This document shows, one piece after another, positions 16,745-26,128 of a DNA stretch of 54,131 bases. The first letter of the stretch is position 1, and every line of letters starts with the position of its first letter. A program made the position numbers and the translations under genes. This DNA is from CBFHMJ01 sp965656875 (GTDB lineage: Bacteria > Pseudomonadota > Gammaproteobacteria > Enterobacterales > Alteromonadaceae). The stretch lies in contig CBFHMJ010000014.1 in NCBI GenBank assembly GCA_965656875.1, forward strand, positions 1-54,131, read 5' to 3'. Under the pieces are notes generated by a model. It was not told the origin of the DNA. It was given only the letters and a program-made list of their open reading frames with translations, and searched no databases.

Positions 16745-17566
16745 ATGAATACTCCATTAAATTCTCATGTTGTTACCAAACTGGATGATCATGGCGTTGC
16801 CTGGATCACACTGAATCGCCCGGAAGTGCACAATGCGTTTGACGACGCAGTTATCCAACAGTTAATCGCTGCGCTGGAAGACACGGCAAATGACGACAAT
16901 GTTCGTGTTGTTGTTCTTAATTCCAATGGTAAAAACTTCTCCGCTGGCGCAGACCTGAACTGGATGCGTTCAATGGCCGCGAAAAATTACAACGAAAATC
17001 TGGATGATGCTAACCAGCTTGCTCGCCTGATGAGTACACTGGACACCCACCCTAAACCAACGATTGCACTGGTACAGGGCGCAGCGTTTGGTGGTGCGTT
17101 AGGTTTAATCGCCTGTTGTGATATCGCCATTGCCCAGGCAAATGCCAGCTTCTGTCTGAGTGAAGTAAAAATCGGCCTGATTCCTGCGGTTATCAGCCCT
17201 TACGTGGTACGCGCAATTGGCGAACGAGCCAGCCGTCGCTACTTCATTACAGCAGAGCGTTTCTTCGCTGAAGAAGCGTTAAATCTGGGCCTTATTCACG
17301 AGTTGGTTGATCTGGACGAGCTACATACCCGTGCGGATTACTACATCAAACAACTTCTTCAAAACAGTCCACAGGGCATTAAAGAAGCGAAACGCCTGAT
17401 CGCTGCGGTCAATAATAAGTCTATTGATGAGGACGTTATTGCCGACACGTCAGCCCGTATCGCGACAATTCGCGTTTCAGAAGAAGGTCAGGAAGGTCTG
17501 ACTGCATTTCTTGAAAAACGTAAACCGAACTGGATCCAACCTGACGAGGAAGAAGAAGATGTTTAA
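16745..17566 (+). CDS. liuC: 3-methylglutaconyl-CoA hydratase
   Basis: The 273-aa crotonase has oxyanion-hole motifs FSAGADLNWMRSM and GAAFGGALGLIACCD and the active-site segment LSEVKIGLIPAVISPYV. The FSAGADLNWM stretch and position between liuB and liuD identify it as methylglutaconyl-CoA hydratase. It hydrates 3-methylglutaconyl-CoA to HMG-CoA. It begins 11 bp after liuB and its last eight bases overlap the start of liuD. The C-terminus is acidic (DEEEEDV), encoded by the purine-rich ribosome site for liuD. Confidence 0.94.
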   Translation: MNTPLNSHVVTKLDDHGVAWITLNRPEVHNAFDDAVIQQLIAALEDTANDDNVRVVVLNSNGKNFSAGADLNWMRSMAAKNYNENLDDANQLARLMSTLDTHPKPTIALVQGAAFGGALGLIACCDIAIAQANASFCLSEVKIGLIPAVISPYVVRAIGERASRRYFITAERFFAEEALNLGLIHELVDLDELHTRADYYIKQLLQNSPQGIKEAKRLIAAVNNKSIDEDVIADTSARIATIRVSEEGQEGLTAFLEKRKPNWIQPDEEEEDV

Positions 17567-19565
17567 TAAAATTCTTATTGCTAACCGTGGCGAGATCGCT
17601 TGTCGGGTCATCGAAACTGCCCACAAACTGGGTGTACGTTGTGTTGCTGTCTATTCCGATGCCGATAAAGACGCACGTCACGTTGCAATGGCTGATGAAG
17701 CATTTCATATCGGCCCGGCACAAAGTAAAGACTCTTACCTGAGAGCCGACAAAATTCTTGATGTCGCTAAAAAATCAGGCGCTCAAGCGGTTCATCCTGG
17801 CTACGGTTTCTTATCTGAAAACCCTGAATTTGCCAATGCCTGCGCCGACGCTGGTATCGAATTCATTGGTCCACCGTCCAGCGCTATTGAAGCAATGGGT
17901 TCAAAAAGTGCCGCTAAGTCCATTATGGAAAAAGCGAATGTACCGCTTGTTCCTGGTTATCACGGCGACGATCAAACCGCTGAAACGCTAAAAGCCGAAT
18001 GTATTCGCATTGGCTTCCCGGTATTACTGAAAGCCGCCTTTGGTGGTGGTGGTAAAGGGATGCGAGTTGTCTGGAATGAAGCGGAGTTCGACGAAGCTCT
18101 GGCTTCAGCCAAACGTGAAGCAACTGCTGGTTTTGGTAATGACATGATGTTGGTTGAAAAATACCTGACACAGCCTCGTCACGTTGAAATCCAGGTCTTT
18201 GCCGACAAGCACGGTAACGCTATCTACTTATCTGAACGTGATTGTTCTGTTCAGCGTCGTCACCAAAAAGTGATCGAAGAAGCGCCCGCACCTGATTTAG
18301 CACCTGAAACCCGCAAAGCGATGGGTGAAGCGGCAGTTCGTGCAGCACAGGCTATTAATTATGTCGGTGCCGGTACGGTTGAATTCCTTTACGACATCGA
18401 TGGCTCTTTCTACTTCATGGAGATGAATACTCGTCTTCAGGTAGAACATCCTGTAACTGAAATGATCACAGGTCAGGATCTGGTGAAATGGCAGTTAGTT
18501 GTTGCATCAGGCGGCGAACTACCAATGACTCAGGATCAGGTTACGGTTGATGGTCACTCTCTGGAAGTACGCATTTACGCTGAAGACCCTGATAATGACT
18601 TCCTGCCTGCAACCGGAACACTGAATTACCTTCGTCAACCGGATGAAGATCACCACGTTCGTGTAGACACAGGTGTTCGTCAAAACGATGAAGTCAGTGC
18701 TTTCTACGATCCGATGATTGCTAAATTAATCGTCTGGGATGAAAGCCGGGAACGCGCTATTCAACGTATGTTACGTGCGTTAGATGACTATCGTATCTCA
18801 GGTGTAAAAACCAACCTGAACTTCCTGACCAATCTGTTAGAACACCCGGCATTCCAGGCTAAAGAACTGGAAACGCGTTTCATCGAAAACCATCATGAAA
18901 GCCTGCATGCAGTCGCAAACGAAGATACGCAGGCAATGGCTCTGGCAACACTGTATTTAGTATTAAGCCGTTCTCAGGCACAAGACTCTGCCGCCAATAA
19001 CAGCGGTGATCCGTGGTCGCCGTGGCACCAGTTCTCTGGCTGGCGCATGAACGAGAGTCAGCAGCACCAGTTCCGTCTTGAAGATGAAAACGGTGACGTT
19101 CACAACGTCAATCTGTCACAAAACAGTCAGCACATTACCGTAACCGTCGATGATACAGATGTTCAACTGAGTGGTAGTCTGGACGGTGATCACCTTAAAG
19201 CCGAGCTGAATGGACATCACTTCAGCGTACTGGTCGCTGAACACGAACAACAAATCACTATTTTCAACAAACAAAATGTGACGCGTTTCAACTGGCAAAC
19301 CACCAGTGATGTTCAGACGGACGAGCAAAGCGACGAAAATACGCTAACTGCACCAATGAACGGCACCATTGTCGCAGTTCAGGTTGACGCTGGCGCAAGC
19401 GTGAAAAAAGATGACACGCTCATCATCATGGAAGCGATGAAAATGGAATACGCGATCAGCGCTCCATCGGACGGTACAGTGACAGCTATTTACTATCAAC
19501 CGGGTGATTTGGTTAGTGACGGCGCTCAGCTAGTTGAATTTGAACCGGCTGAAGGAGACGCGTAA
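17559..19565 (+). CDS. liuD: Methylcrotonyl-CoA carboxylase, biotin-containing (alpha) subunit
   Basis: The 668-aa protein has a biotin carboxylase N-domain (FNKILIANRGEIACRV), an ATP-grasp domain (glycine-rich AAFGGGGKGMR), the carboxylase C-domain, and a C-terminal biotinyl domain with EAMKMEY (biotinylated Lys about 628). It makes carboxybiotin from bicarbonate and ATP for LiuB. I start it at the ATG at 17559, inside the end of liuC and preceded by GAGGAAGAAG, because this gives the family N-terminus; the frame opens at 17511. Its TAA shares a base with the liuE ATG. Confidence 0.96.
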   Translation: MFNKILIANRGEIACRVIETAHKLGVRCVAVYSDADKDARHVAMADEAFHIGPAQSKDSYLRADKILDVAKKSGAQAVHPGYGFLSENPEFANACADAGIEFIGPPSSAIEAMGSKSAAKSIMEKANVPLVPGYHGDDQTAETLKAECIRIGFPVLLKAAFGGGGKGMRVVWNEAEFDEALASAKREATAGFGNDMMLVEKYLTQPRHVEIQVFADKHGNAIYLSERDCSVQRRHQKVIEEAPAPDLAPETRKAMGEAAVRAAQAINYVGAGTVEFLYDIDGSFYFMEMNTRLQVEHPVTEMITGQDLVKWQLVVASGGELPMTQDQVTVDGHSLEVRIYAEDPDNDFLPATGTLNYLRQPDEDHHVRVDTGVRQNDEVSAFYDPMIAKLIVWDESRERAIQRMLRALDDYRISGVKTNLNFLTNLLEHPAFQAKELETRFIENHHESLHAVANEDTQAMALATLYLVLSRSQAQDSAANNSGDPWSPWHQFSGWRMNESQQHQFRLEDENGDVHNVNLSQNSQHITVTVDDTDVQLSGSLDGDHLKAELNGHHFSVLVAEHEQQITIFNKQNVTRFNWQTTSDVQTDEQSDENTLTAPMNGTIVAVQVDAGASVKKDDTLIIMEAMKMEYAISAPSDGTVTAIYYQPGDLVSDGAQLVEFEPAEGDA

Positions 19566-20467
19566 TGGCTGACTATCAGTTGCCAACTCGCGTTCGCATC
19601 GTTGAAGTTGGTCCACGAGACGGCCTGCAAAATGAAAAGCCCGTCTCGACTGAAGATAAGATCGAACTTATTAATCGCCTGGCTGACGCCGGGCTTGATT
19701 ACATCGAAACAGGCAGCTTTGTATCGCCAAAGTGGGTGCCGCAGATGGCTAGTACTAAAGAAGTATTTGCTGGCATCACCCGCAAAGATACCATCACCTA
19801 CGCTGCATTAACGCCAAATATGCGCGGATTTGAAGGTGCTGTTGAAGCCAACGCCAATGAAGTTGCTATTTTTGGTGCTGCGTCTGAAAGCTTCAGTCAG
19901 AAGAACATTAACTGTTCCGTTGCAGAAAGTATCGAGCGTTTTCGTCCGGTTATGGATGCAGCAAAAGAAAAAGGGCTGACAGTCAGAGGATATGTTTCGT
20001 GTGTGGTTGGTTGCCCTTATGAAGGTGATATCGCGGCTGAAAAAGTCGCTGACGTTGCCAAACTCATGTACGACATGGGCTGCTACGAAATTTCCCTTGG
20101 CGACACGATTGGTGTCGGCACACCTGAAAAGGTTAAACACCTGATTCGCACGGTGAGCCAACACGTTCCTGTTGACCGTCTTGCTGTTCACTTCCATGAC
20201 ACCTGGGGCCAGGCACTGGCAAATATTTATGCCGCCCTGGAAATGGGTGTTTCCGTGGTAGACAGCGCCGTTTCTGGTTTGGGCGGATGTCCTTACGCGA
20301 ATGGTGCTTCTGGTAATGTCGCTACGGAAGACGTACTTTACATGCTGAATGGTCTTGGTATTGAAACCGGTGTGGATATCGAGAAAATTGTCGATGCCAG
20401 CTGGTTTATCAGCAATGCACTGGCCCGTAATCCGGGTTCTAAAGTTGCTCAGGCAATGCGCAAATAA
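19565..20467 (+). CDS. liuE: Hydroxymethylglutaryl-CoA lyase
   Basis: The 300-aa TIM-barrel enzyme has the N-terminal VEVGPRDGLQNE (metal/substrate site), the HFHDTWGQA metal-binding histidines and the signature SGLGGCPYANGASGN with the active-site cysteine. It cleaves HMG-CoA to acetyl-CoA and acetoacetate, the last liu step. It is joined to liuD by a TAATG overlap. Its acetoacetate is the substrate of the CoA-transferase encoded next. Confidence 0.96.
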   Translation: MADYQLPTRVRIVEVGPRDGLQNEKPVSTEDKIELINRLADAGLDYIETGSFVSPKWVPQMASTKEVFAGITRKDTITYAALTPNMRGFEGAVEANANEVAIFGAASESFSQKNINCSVAESIERFRPVMDAAKEKGLTVRGYVSCVVGCPYEGDIAAEKVADVAKLMYDMGCYEISLGDTIGVGTPEKVKHLIRTVSQHVPVDRLAVHFHDTWGQALANIYAALEMGVSVVDSAVSGLGGCPYANGASGNVATEDVLYMLNGLGIETGVDIEKIVDASWFISNALARNPGSKVAQAMRK

Positions 20468-20474
20468 AGATTTT

Positions 20475-20504
20475 GTTAAGAGGCGGATTACTTCGCCTCT
20501 TAAC
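20475..20504. other. Hairpin between liuE and the CoA-transferase genes
   Basis: Perfect 11-bp arms (GTTAAGAGGCG / CGCCTCTTAAC) with an 8-nt loop lie 7 bp after liuE. There is no T run on either strand, so this is not a standard terminator; it may be an RNA-processing or stabilising stem. Confidence 0.6.
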
Positions 20505-20574
20505 GAGACACGAACAATAACAATTACGCCGATTTACTCGGTATCAACGTAACTCATAACCATAGGAGCTAAAA

Positions 20575-21276
20575 ATGGCTGGTTTCGATAAGGTAGTAAA
20601 CAGCTACGAAGAAGCCATGGCCGGTCTGACCGATGGCATGACCATCATTGCAGGCGGATTCGGTTTATGTGGTATCCCGGAAGGGTTAATTGCTCAAATT
20701 AAAGCAATGGGCACTCGCGATCTGACCGTTGTGTCAAACAACTGTGGTGTCGATGACTTTGGTCTGGGCATCTTGCTTCAGGATCGTCAAATTAAAAAAA
20801 TCATGGCCTCTTATGTGGGTGAGAACGCGTTATTCGAGCAACAGCTGCTTGAAGGCATCATCGACGTTGAATTGACCCCTCAGGGTACTCTGGCTGAAAA
20901 AATGCGTGCTGGCGGTGCTGGTATTCCAGCATTTTATACAGCGACAGGTTACGGAACCCCCGTTGCGGAAGGTAAAGAAACACGAGAATTCGATGGCCGT
21001 CATTACGTGCTTGAAGAAGCCATCACCGGTGAGTTCGCCATTGTGAAAGCATGGAAAGCGGATCGTTACGGCAATCTTGTTTTCCGTGATACTGCGATGA
21101 ACTTCAACCCAATGGCAGCAACGGCTGGCAAAATCACAGTCGCTGAAGTTGAAGAAATCGTTGAGCCAGGCGATCTGAATCCAACAGAGATCCACACGCC
21201 AGGTATCTATGTTAACCGCGTCATTCAGGGTACGTTTGAAAAACGCATCGAACGTCGCATGACACGTTCAGAGTAA
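20575..21276 (+). CDS. scoA: 3-oxoacid (acetoacetate) CoA-transferase, subunit A
   Basis: The 233-aa protein has GGFGLCGIPEGLI near residue 25 and the SNNCGVDDFGLG segment of class I CoA-transferase alpha subunits. With subunit B it moves CoA from succinyl-CoA (or acetyl-CoA) to acetoacetate, linking leucine breakdown to central metabolism. AGGAG lies seven bases before the ATG. It is 107 bp from liuE with a hairpin between, and 13 bp from subunit B. Donor specificity cannot be read from the sequence. Confidence 0.93.
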   Translation: MAGFDKVVNSYEEAMAGLTDGMTIIAGGFGLCGIPEGLIAQIKAMGTRDLTVVSNNCGVDDFGLGILLQDRQIKKIMASYVGENALFEQQLLEGIIDVELTPQGTLAEKMRAGGAGIPAFYTATGYGTPVAEGKETREFDGRHYVLEEAITGEFAIVKAWKADRYGNLVFRDTAMNFNPMAATAGKITVAEVEEIVEPGDLNPTEIHTPGIYVNRVIQGTFEKRIERRMTRSE

Positions 21277-21289
21277 GAGGAGAAAACCA

Positions 21290-21946
21290 ATGGCTTTAAC
21301 TCGTGAACAACTCGCTCAGCGTGTCGCACAAGAATTACAAGACGGCTACTACGTAAACCTGGGTATTGGTATTCCAACATTGGTCGCAAACTACGTACCA
21401 GAAGGTATGGAAGTGATGCTTCAGTCTGAAAATGGCTTACTGGGCATGGGCCCGTATCCAACAGAAGATGAAGTCGATGCCGATATGATTAATGCTGGTA
21501 AAGAAACCGTTACCGCCATTACAGGTGCTGCGATTTTCAATTCAGCTGACAGCTTTGCCATGATCCGTGGCGGTCATGTTGACTTAACCGTTCTGGGCGC
21601 ATTCGAAGTTGATCAGAAAGGTAACATCGCGTCTTACATGATCCCAGGCAAGATGGTTAAAGGTATGGGCGGTGCAATGGACTTAGTCGCCGGAGCGCAG
21701 AACATTATCGTTACCATGACTCATGCTAACAAGCACGGCGTTTCAAAAATTCTTGAAGAATGTACGCTGCCGCTAACGGGTGTAAACTGTGTGAAAAAAG
21801 TCGTTACTGACCTTGCCATCATGGAAGTAAAAGACGGTGCTTTCCACCTGCTTGAACGTGCGCCAGGCGTATCAGTTGAAGAGATTCAGGAAAAAACAGC
21901 CGGTAAGCTGGTTGTTAATGGCGACATCCCGGAAATGCAGTTTTAA
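21290..21946 (+). CDS. scoB: 3-oxoacid (acetoacetate) CoA-transferase, subunit B
   Basis: The 218-aa beta subunit has the catalytic glutamate in QSENGLLGMGPYP and the GGHVDLTVLGAFEVDQKGN segment characteristic of the family. It forms the active heterotetramer with subunit A. AGAGGAG precedes the ATG. A strong terminator follows its stop codon, closing the rightward leucine-degradation block. Confidence 0.94.
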   Translation: MALTREQLAQRVAQELQDGYYVNLGIGIPTLVANYVPEGMEVMLQSENGLLGMGPYPTEDEVDADMINAGKETVTAITGAAIFNSADSFAMIRGGHVDLTVLGAFEVDQKGNIASYMIPGKMVKGMGGAMDLVAGAQNIIVTMTHANKHGVSKILEECTLPLTGVNCVKKVVTDLAIMEVKDGAFHLLERAPGVSVEEIQEKTAGKLVVNGDIPEMQF

Positions 21947-21982
21947 TTAAACGCTTTCCGGCATGATCTTCATGCCCTGTAG

Positions 21983-22031
21983 ATATAAGCCAGACAACGA
22001 TGCTAAACAGCACGGTCTGGCTTATATTTTA
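21983..22031 (+). terminator. Intrinsic terminator closing the liu/sco block
   Basis: Perfect 13-bp arms (ATATAAGCCAGAC / GTCTGGCTTATAT), a 19-nt loop and TTTTATT on the plus strand. It lies between convergent scoB and the RRM gene and may serve both directions. Confidence 0.85.
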
Positions 22032-22032
22032 T

Positions 22033-22272
22033 TCATGAGAAATTGATGAAAATCGGTTTACCATGAATCACTTGTCCATCCATCGCAGCTTTGGCACTAC
22101 AAGCGGTGGCTACCGAATCAAATTCCACAAAGCCAAATCCTCTGCTTTTTCCGTCTTTTTCACTCAACACTACCCGGCTGGAACGCACCTGCCATTCAGT
22201 AGAAAAAATACGGGCTAATTCATCTGAATCCACTTGCCGGGCTAATGCTCCTACAAATATCAGATTGGTCAT
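22033..22272 (-). CDS. Single-RRM RNA-binding protein
   Basis: The 79-aa protein is one RNA recognition motif. RNP2 is NLIFVGALA at the N-terminus and RNP1 is KSRGFGFVEF near residue 45, with the aromatic side chains that stack on RNA. Bacterial single-RRM proteins of this size are often cold-induced RNA chaperones. It is convergent with scoB and is monocistronic. Confidence 0.9.
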   Translation of the reverse strand: MTNLIFVGALARQVDSDELARIFSTEWQVRSSRVVLSEKDGKSRGFGFVEFDSVATACSAKAAMDGQVIHGKPIFINFS

Positions 22273-22438
22273 ACTCTCCCCCTTTGGTTGTCGTGTTATT
22301 CAACATCTACGAACATAAGACATAAATGCCCATAATAATGACGCGTCAGGGAATGAAACCGGGAATAATTAGCGCGTGGTGATTGTCTTTCTGACAACCA
22401 CCATAACGGGAAGGTATTTCGTGAAAAGGTGTTGTGGT

Positions 22439-22948
22439 TTATCGGCGGTGATAGAACGCACCGGCTACATGCAGCACGATTAAAAAGTAGAGAACATCTT
22501 CAATCCACAAGTGAATATCGTGGAACTGATAAAACGTTTGTTTATCCACACCCGTTTCGGACAAAACCAGATTGTCGAGTAAAGGCAATGGAAATTCATA
22601 ATTATTCGCCATGATGAAACCCGTCACCAACATCGCAAACAACAACAGATAAAAACCACTATGAATGATAGTAACTAACCATTGATGTTTAGCATTATCG
22701 ACCCTGGTTTTATGTTCATCTGCTAAAAACCAGCGTGACCAGGCTAATCTGGCAATAAGAATAATGAAAAGTAACACCCCCTGGATGAGGTGAGTAGAAA
22801 CGGCATCCTGCTTGTGTAGCATTTCGCCTTTGATTTGATAATCCACGTTGTGGACAAGTGTGCCCATATTCAAAAGCATGTAGAGAATAACAAAGGCCGC
22901 AGCCCAGTGAAGTACACGGTCAATAATATACGTCGTTTTACTGTCCAT
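22439..22948 (-). CDS. Cytochrome b561 (CybB-type)
   Basis: The 169-aa integral membrane protein has four transmembrane helices and histidines placed as haem ligands: RVLHWAA (helix 1), STHLIQG (helix 2), IIHSGFY (helix 3) and VLHVAGAFYHRR (helix 4). Such di-haem proteins oxidise ubiquinol and can pass electrons to superoxide or other acceptors in the inner membrane. It stands alone on the minus strand. The physiological acceptor is unknown. Confidence 0.88.
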   Translation of the reverse strand: MDSKTTYIIDRVLHWAAAFVILYMLLNMGTLVHNVDYQIKGEMLHKQDAVSTHLIQGVLLFIILIARLAWSRWFLADEHKTRVDNAKHQWLVTIIHSGFYLLLFAMLVTGFIMANNYEFPLPLLDNLVLSETGVDKQTFYQFHDIHLWIEDVLYFLIVLHVAGAFYHRR

Positions 22949-23021
22949 GAAATATCCTTATAACCTGTTGATTATTGCTAACTTCTACACCGCCACTTGT
23001 TTTATTTTTGTGTACGGCAAA

Positions 23022-23048
23022 TATAAAAAAAGGTGCCGAAGCACCTTT
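23022..23048 (-). terminator. Intrinsic terminator after the DUF2959 gene
   Basis: On the minus strand the stem AAAGGTGC / GCACCTTT carries a UUCG tetraloop and is followed by a run of T residues. It begins just after the stop codon of the DUF2959 gene. Confidence 0.88.
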
Positions 23049-23056
23049 CCTGACCA

Positions 23057-23710
23057 CTATTGTTTGAGCGTTTCAATAAATTGCTGAGATTGCTCAATCG
23101 CTCCGTTCATTTCTTTAATTAACAGCTCGACATCATTCTTAATGCTTTGCAATTCTCCTTGCAATGAACCTATCGCTCGGGCATTTAGATTATGTTTTAA
23201 ATAAAGCGTATTGTCCTTTAACGCAGCTAAAACCGGTTGCATTCGACTTTCGGCTTTACGCATTGATCGCATTAATTTTTCATAGCGTCGTTTGGTATCA
23301 CGAATGGACTTCATGCTGTTTCGCTTCAGCTTTTCACTGGTGTATTGTTCCAGTTCATCTTCCCATTCTTCAAACAACGCATCGGCTACAGATTCGATCT
23401 TATCAATGCGACCAGTAACCCGATCAGCAGACTCCTGACTTGCCTCGTATTGATCGGACATAGCGTTGTACATCGCTTCTAAATCGCCACCATCAAAATT
23501 GACCAACTCACTGAGTTGCTGCAATGCCGATTTAAACTGCTCTTGCGCCTCTGTTTGCGCTTCGTTAGCATCATTCACGCGATCAACCAGAATCTCGCGC
23601 TTATGAACACCAACGGATTCCATGACGGAATAATAAGAACTCTGACACGCCGTCAGTGTCGTGGCAGAGAGTGTCGCGAAACAAAGCACTTTAAGGATCT
23701 GCTTCATCAT
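23057..23710 (-). CDS. DUF2959-family lipoprotein
   Basis: The 217-aa protein has a lipoprotein signal peptide ending in TTLTAC (lipidated Cys22). The rest is almost entirely helical and highly charged, predicted to form long coiled coils. This fits DUF2959, a periplasmic family of unknown function in gammaproteobacteria. It follows a small membrane-protein gene by 6 bp and is terminated directly after its stop, so the two probably form an operon. Confidence 0.85.
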   Translation of the reverse strand: MMKQILKVLCFATLSATTLTACQSSYYSVMESVGVHKREILVDRVNDANEAQTEAQEQFKSALQQLSELVNFDGGDLEAMYNAMSDQYEASQESADRVTGRIDKIESVADALFEEWEDELEQYTSEKLKRNSMKSIRDTKRRYEKLMRSMRKAESRMQPVLAALKDNTLYLKHNLNARAIGSLQGELQSIKNDVELLIKEMNGAIEQSQQFIETLKQ

Positions 23711-23716
23711 GACCTC

Positions 23717-23935
23717 TTATTTTTTGAATTTAGCTGCATCAATAATTGACCACAGATGGATAACGGCGCCAATAATCGCTGGAAAAACCAGCCAGAACAT
23801 AGCATAGCCAACGCCAGAAAATACAAAGAATAAAATCGCGGGCAACAACCGCCCCTGAATGAGTTGCCCTAATCCTGGAATAAATACATTACAAAGTGCC
23901 GCAAGTACGTTACCGCCTGATCCCTGCTCTGCCAT
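23717..23935 (-). CDS. Small two-helix membrane protein
   Basis: The 72-aa protein starts with a short polar segment and then NVFIPGLGQLIQGR, a glycine-rich turn resembling TM2-domain proteins, followed by two hydrophobic helices. It is co-transcribed with the DUF2959 lipoprotein (6-bp gap). I do not know its function. Confidence 0.75.
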   Translation of the reverse strand: MAEQGSGGNVLAALCNVFIPGLGQLIQGRLLPAILFFVFSGVGYAMFWLVFPAIIGAVIHLWSIIDAAKFKK

Positions 23936-24161
23936 AAATCACCTCATGTATCTGATTTATTTATAAATTAATGATGTTCGTTTTTCGTGTGTGAATATGG
24001 CACATTTTCCAGTTAATAACCAGTTTCAACCACATGCCTTTTTGTAAATAAATCCCCCCGAATAAGACAAATTTTTCCTTAACCGATACTGGCATCCTGT
24101 CACCAAACCACTACAGTTATATTGGAAACTATAGTAGGTATAGGTTAATTGGGGGAACACC

Positions 24162-25022
24162 ATGTGGCGTGCGGTCTGTGATGCAATCAACGATGCTCAG
24201 AACACTGACTTTCACATCGAGGAGCGACAGCAAATCGGTGAAGGGTATATCAATCTGGCTTTTCACATCAGTAGTAACACTCAGCATTACTTTGTAAAAG
24301 TTAACGAGAAGCACTGCTTAGGAACGTTTGAAGCTGAAGCTGTGTCGCTCAACCTCATGCACGAACATAGTCCGATACGAACGCCACGGGTAATCACTAC
24401 AGGGCAAACCCTGAACAACGCTTTTATTGTGCTGGAATATCTCAAGCTGGAAGATACCTGTGAAACCGCCTGGGCCACGCTCGGCCATCAACTGGCACAG
24501 CTTCACCAAAACCCGGTGCAGAAAATGTTTGGTTTTGACGATGACAACACCATAGGTTCTTCACCACAACCGAATCAATGGTGTAAAAAATGGGCTTGTT
24601 TCTTTGCGGAACAACGAATTGGCTGGATGTTGCAACTACTCGAAGAACAAGGCGTGCATTTCATTGATATTGACCGAGCCGTCAATGCCACGCGGGAGAT
24701 TCTGGCACATCATCACCCCACGCCTTCGCTGGTTCATGGCGACTTATGGCGCGGTAATGTCTCTTTTATGAATGACGAACCCGTGATCTATGACCCGGCC
24801 TGTTATTACGGTGATCGTGAAGTCGATCTGGCGATGAGCGAATTATTTGGCGCTTTTCCTTCAGAATTCTACGCCAGTTATAACGAAATTTATCCGATAA
24901 ACGACGGCTATCAAACACGAAAGCACTTGTATAACCTCTATCACATTCTCAATCATGCCTATATGTTTAAAGGCTATTACCTCACGCAGGCCCGCGCGTT
25001 GATTAATCAATTATTACGTTAA
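24162..25022 (+). CDS. Fructosamine kinase family protein
   Basis: The 286-aa protein has an aminoglycoside-phosphotransferase-like kinase fold. It has an N-lobe Lys (YFVKVN), the catalytic loop VHGDLWRGN and the metal-binding YDPACYYGDREVDLAM. This matches fructosamine/ketosamine-3-kinases (YniA-like), which phosphorylate sugar-derived adducts on proteins and help remove glycation. It is transcribed alone from a 226-bp upstream gap. Length is typical. Confidence 0.92.
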   Translation: MWRAVCDAINDAQNTDFHIEERQQIGEGYINLAFHISSNTQHYFVKVNEKHCLGTFEAEAVSLNLMHEHSPIRTPRVITTGQTLNNAFIVLEYLKLEDTCETAWATLGHQLAQLHQNPVQKMFGFDDDNTIGSSPQPNQWCKKWACFFAEQRIGWMLQLLEEQGVHFIDIDRAVNATREILAHHHPTPSLVHGDLWRGNVSFMNDEPVIYDPACYYGDREVDLAMSELFGAFPSEFYASYNEIYPINDGYQTRKHLYNLYHILNHAYMFKGYYLTQARALINQLLR

Positions 25023-25133
25023 TCGGCACAAAGTCTCATCCATTGTCGTTCACACCGACTGGCTTGATGTCAGGTAGAAAACCAGGTATAACACCGCCCA
25101 CATACGCGGAACGTTACCAAAGGTTTCTTTACC

Positions 25134-25904
25134 ATGACTCAAGCCACGACACAGTCGCCTCCAGTTAAAACAGCCTTCATTACCGGCGCAGCCAAACGAG
25201 TTGGACGCCAGATAGCACACACGCTTCATGAGGCCGGTTATCGCCTGGTGATCCACTACGGACACTCAAAAGAAGACGCTCACACACTACAACAATCCCT
25301 GAACGCCATTCGTTCTGACTCAGTTAAACTGGTTCAGGGTGATATCACCAATATGACCGAGTTACGGCGTATTGCCGACGAAGCAAGAGCCGCCTGGGGA
25401 CACCTCGATTTACTGGTAAATAACGCGTCCAGTTTCTACCCAACACCAACCACAGATGTCACAGATGATCACTGGAATGATTTGATGGGTACCAATGTAA
25501 AAGCCCCTTATTTTCTCTCCGTCTGGCTTGCCGATACCCTGAGCGCCAATCAGGGCGCGATTATCAATATTGTTGATATCCATGCTGAACGTCCACTCGC
25601 CGGACATTCAGTCTATTGCATGGCAAAGGCTGGCCTGCAAATGATGACAAAGTCGCTGTCTGTGGAATTAGCGCCTACAATTAGGGTTAATGGTATTGCA
25701 CCTGGTGCCATACTCTGGCCGGAACGACCGTTAGCCGAACAAGAAAAACAAGAAATACTGGGACAAATCGCCTTAGGAAAACTGGGAACCACCGAAGACA
25801 TCGCCAGAACCGTAAAATTTCTGGCCGACGATGCTCCTTATATAACGGGTCAAATCATTGCAGTAGATGGAGGCAGGAGCCTGAAAGGTGCGAATCACGC
25901 TTAA
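25134..25904 (+). CDS. Pteridine reductase / dihydromonapterin reductase-like SDR
   Basis: The 256-aa SDR has the motif TGAAKRVGRQIA, where the TGxxxRxG form (Arg instead of Gly) marks NADPH-dependent pteridine reductases of the PTR1/FolM group. NNASS and the active-site YCMAK follow. It probably reduces dihydro-pterins to tetrahydro forms. It is followed after 11 bp by a CPXCG gene, with which it may be co-transcribed. Confidence 0.88.
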   Translation: MTQATTQSPPVKTAFITGAAKRVGRQIAHTLHEAGYRLVIHYGHSKEDAHTLQQSLNAIRSDSVKLVQGDITNMTELRRIADEARAAWGHLDLLVNNASSFYPTPTTDVTDDHWNDLMGTNVKAPYFLSVWLADTLSANQGAIINIVDIHAERPLAGHSVYCMAKAGLQMMTKSLSVELAPTIRVNGIAPGAILWPERPLAEQEKQEILGQIALGKLGTTEDIARTVKFLADDAPYITGQIIAVDGGRSLKGANHA

Positions 25905-25915
25905 GGTGAATTCTC

Positions 25916-26104
25916 ATGTTTGAACTAAAAAACCAGTCCATCAAATGCCCGCACTGCGGGCATACAACTAATGTAACGCTTGATACAACCTGTGGCGATC
26001 AGGATTTTTATGAAGACTGCGCCGCCTGTTGCCATGCCATTCATCTCACCATGCACATTGATGAACAGCACGACAACGTACAATTAGTGATTGATTCTGA
26101 ATAA
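25916..26104 (+). CDS. CPXCG-motif cysteine-rich protein
   Basis: The 62-aa protein has CPHCG at 11-15 and a second cysteine pair region (DCAACCH, 35-41), giving a probable four-cysteine zinc site. It matches small CPXCG-motif proteins of unknown function. It lies 11 bp after the pteridine reductase and is convergent with riboflavin synthase. Confidence 0.88.
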   Translation: MFELKNQSIKCPHCGHTTNVTLDTTCGDQDFYEDCAACCHAIHLTMHIDEQHDNVQLVIDSE

Positions 26105-26128
26105 ACACCACTAAATCGGCGTTGTAGT

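Noticed and set aside
20475..20504. Hairpin after liuE as a transcription terminator
   Set aside because: The stem is perfect but neither strand has a T run, and the CoA-transferase genes continue the pathway. Kept only as an unassigned hairpin.
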